Shown here in pieces: positions 63,014 through 64,000 of a DNA stretch of 64,000 nt. Location: assembly GCF_011813015.1 (NCBI RefSeq), contig NZ_QHLQ01000007.1, forward strand, positions 62,001-126,000. The letters run 5' to 3'. How positions within the stretch are numbered: the first letter of the stretch is position 1; every line of letters starts with the position of its first letter. Source of the stretch: Parasedimentitalea denitrificans (GTDB taxonomy: Bacteria; Pseudomonadota; Alphaproteobacteria; Rhodobacterales; Rhodobacteraceae). Position numbers and translations under genes: made by a program. A model generated the notes under the pieces. The model had not been told where the DNA came from and made no database searches. It was given only the letters and a program-made list of their open reading frames with translations.

Positions 63014-63036
63014 CAAAATCATATAGATAAGGCAAA

Positions 63037-64000
63037 TCAGCCGCGAGCGCGGACAACCTGCATCAGCGACAACAGCGCGCTCATGTCTGGGCCGCGTTCC
63101 ATGCCGGTCACCGCGTGACGCAGTGGCATGAACAGCTTTTTGCCCTTGCGGCCGGTGGCTTCCTTCACCGCTGTGGTCCAGGTTTTCCAAGTGTCCGCAT
63201 CATAGGGACCTTCGGGCAGCAGGGCCATTGCCTCGGCGATGAACTCTTTGTCCTCATCCGCGATCAGCGGCTCGGCGCCGTCATGGCACAGGGTCCACCA
63301 AGTTTCCAGATCACCCAGAGTAGTGATGTTTTCCTTAGCGACATCCCAGAACGTTGCCTGCTTGTCAGCAGGAACACCCAGTGCATCGAGGTCGGACTTT
63401 ACGTTTTCCAGAGGCAGCGACTGCAAGTAGCGGCCAGTCAGTGGGAACAGGTCCTGCACGTCGAACTTGGTCGGCGCTGATCCAAAGCGGTTGATGTCAA
63501 AACCTTCGATCAGCTCGGCCATTTCATTGCGCAGCTCGATCGGGTCGGATGAGCCAAGACGTGCCATCTGTGACAGTAGCGCCATCGGCTGCACACCCTG
63601 TTCACGCAGGTCGCGCAGCGCCAAGGTGCCCAAGCGTTTCGACAAGGCTTCGCCCTGAGGGCCAGTTAGCAGCGAGTGGTGGGCGAATTCAGGTGGGGTG
63701 CCACCCAGCGCCTTGATGATCTGGATCTGAGTTGCAGTGTTGGTCACATGGTCTGAGCCACGTACAACATTGGTCACACCCATTTCGGTGTCATCGACGA
63801 CAGAGGCGATGGTATACAGAACCTGACCATCACCACGGATCAACACTGGGTCAGAGACTGAGGCCGCATCGATGGAGATGTCACCTAGTACGCCGTCGGT
63901 CCACTCGATCCGCTCGTGGTCCAGCTTGAAACGCCAGACGCCGTCGCCACGCTCGGCGCGCAGGGCGTCTTTTTCAGCGTCTGACAGGTCCAGCGCAGCG
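63037..64000 (-). CDS. gltX: glutamate--tRNA ligase (5' part outside window)
   Basis: C-terminal 321 codons of a class I GluRS, open to the right edge; the Met given by a TTG at 63846 is internal, as the frame continues upstream (LDLSDAEKDALRAERGDGVWRF). Visible are VLIRGDGQVLYTIASVVDD, MGVTNVVRGSDHVTNTATQ, and the KMSKS-type ALSKRLG, followed by the anticodon-binding helices and the C-terminal VTGMERGPDMSALLSLM. Charges tRNA-Glu. The usual N-terminal HIGH motif lies beyond the window. Confidence 0.94.
   Translation of the reverse strand, partial: AALDLSDAEKDALRAERGDGVWRFKLDHERIEWTDGVLGDISIDAASVSDPVLIRGDGQVLYTIASVVDDTEMGVTNVVRGSDHVTNTATQIQIIKALGGTPPEFAHHSLLTGPQGEALSKRLGTLALRDLREQGVQPMALLSQMARLGSSDPIELRNEMAELIEGFDINRFGSAPTKFDVQDLFPLTGRYLQSLPLENVKSDLDALGVPADKQATFWDVAKENITTLGDLETWWTLCHDGAEPLIADEDKEFIAEAMALLPEGPYDADTWKTWTTAVKEATGRKGKKLFMPLRHAVTGMERGPDMSALLSLMQVVRARG

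Larger units (their letters stand above)
62400..63036. other. 637-base stretch without a supported gene
   Basis: Between the DUF4157 gene and gltX. It holds an inverted pair of the GAGTATTT motif (62826-62894) and the gltX terminator (62979-63013). Open frames on both strands near 62592-62869 lack a clear ribosome site and I cannot name them; the minus-strand frame (62639-62869; a peptide rich in Arg, Tyr and Cys) reads more like a protein than the others. Confidence 0.4.

Noticed and set aside
1..64000. tRNA, rRNA, CRISPR and insertion sequences
   Set aside because: I looked for cloverleaf-like 3' ends, regularly spaced identical repeats and transposase frames, and found none. The palindromic repeats are not regularly spaced and have no cas genes.

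Overview
The window looks like chromosome from a marine alphaproteobacterium of the Rhodobacteraceae (Roseobacter group). Reasons: moderate-to-high GC coding sequence with many GTG/TTG starts, a psd-pssA-pmtA phosphatidylcholine operon, class I lysyl-tRNA synthetase, monomeric isocitrate dehydrogenase, a dimethylglycine-dehydrogenase-like FAD/GcvT protein, D-lactate dehydrogenase, several short-substrate transporters and a large chemoreceptor array. Species cannot be fixed from the sequence alone. I see no rRNA, tRNA, CRISPR array, insertion sequence, integrase or phage gene.

Layout. 1-8.6 kb: truncated hybrid-type histidine kinase with two CHASE3 modules, MATE exporter, alpha/beta hydrolase, a coupled small-membrane-protein/HlyD adaptor pair, a DAO-type FAD oxidoreductase coupled to a DUF938 methyltransferase-like protein, and an AhpD-like protein behind a palindrome. 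8.6-11 kb: psd-pssA-pmtA, the membrane phospholipid operon. 11-19 kb: secreted unknown protein, DMGDH-like enzyme, two tandem paralogous small proteins with a shared CVRRG..LNC tail, D-lactate dehydrogenase, gamma-glutamyltransferase. 19-26 kb: zinc-ribbon methyltransferase preceded by a perfect palindrome, RNA 2',3'-cyclic phosphodiesterase, 2-hydroxyacid dehydrogenase, SH3 protein, and a three-gene NMT1/SsuABC-like ABC importer. 25.6-28 kb: CMD-type protein, an iodotyrosine-deiodinase-like flavoprotein and a divergent LuxR regulator.

28-41.5 kb is a signalling region: a NrtS-type nitrate/nitrite transporter gene overlapping a PAS-class III cyclase gene, then four chemoreceptor (MCP) genes with four different sensor modules (single Cache, helical bimodular, double Cache, and a Tll0287-like domain with a CXXCH heme motif). 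All four end in an xWxxF tail suited to CheR docking. Monomeric isocitrate dehydrogenase sits between the first and second MCP.

41.5-64 kb: LysRS1, a PDZ/thioredoxin-like unknown protein, TerB-GFA-pentapeptide operon, PBP4-type carboxypeptidase, two EamA transporters, NadD, EttA, a STAS-like/HATPase orphan set among interspersed repeats, GGCT-like protein, an Rrf2/NsrR-like regulator with an FNR-type box, the TesA/YbbA/YbbP cluster, a MocR regulator divergent from its probable EamA target, cold shock protein, TrxC, a minimal DUF4157 HELAH protein, and the 3' part of gltX. A family of GC-rich palindromic repeats (seven full or partial copies) and a shorter GAGTATTT...GCAAAAAG motif (three copies) are scattered through intergenic spaces.

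Starts were chosen by ribosome binding site, overlap with neighbours and family length. Function calls are from visible motifs and recall of families; no searches were run.
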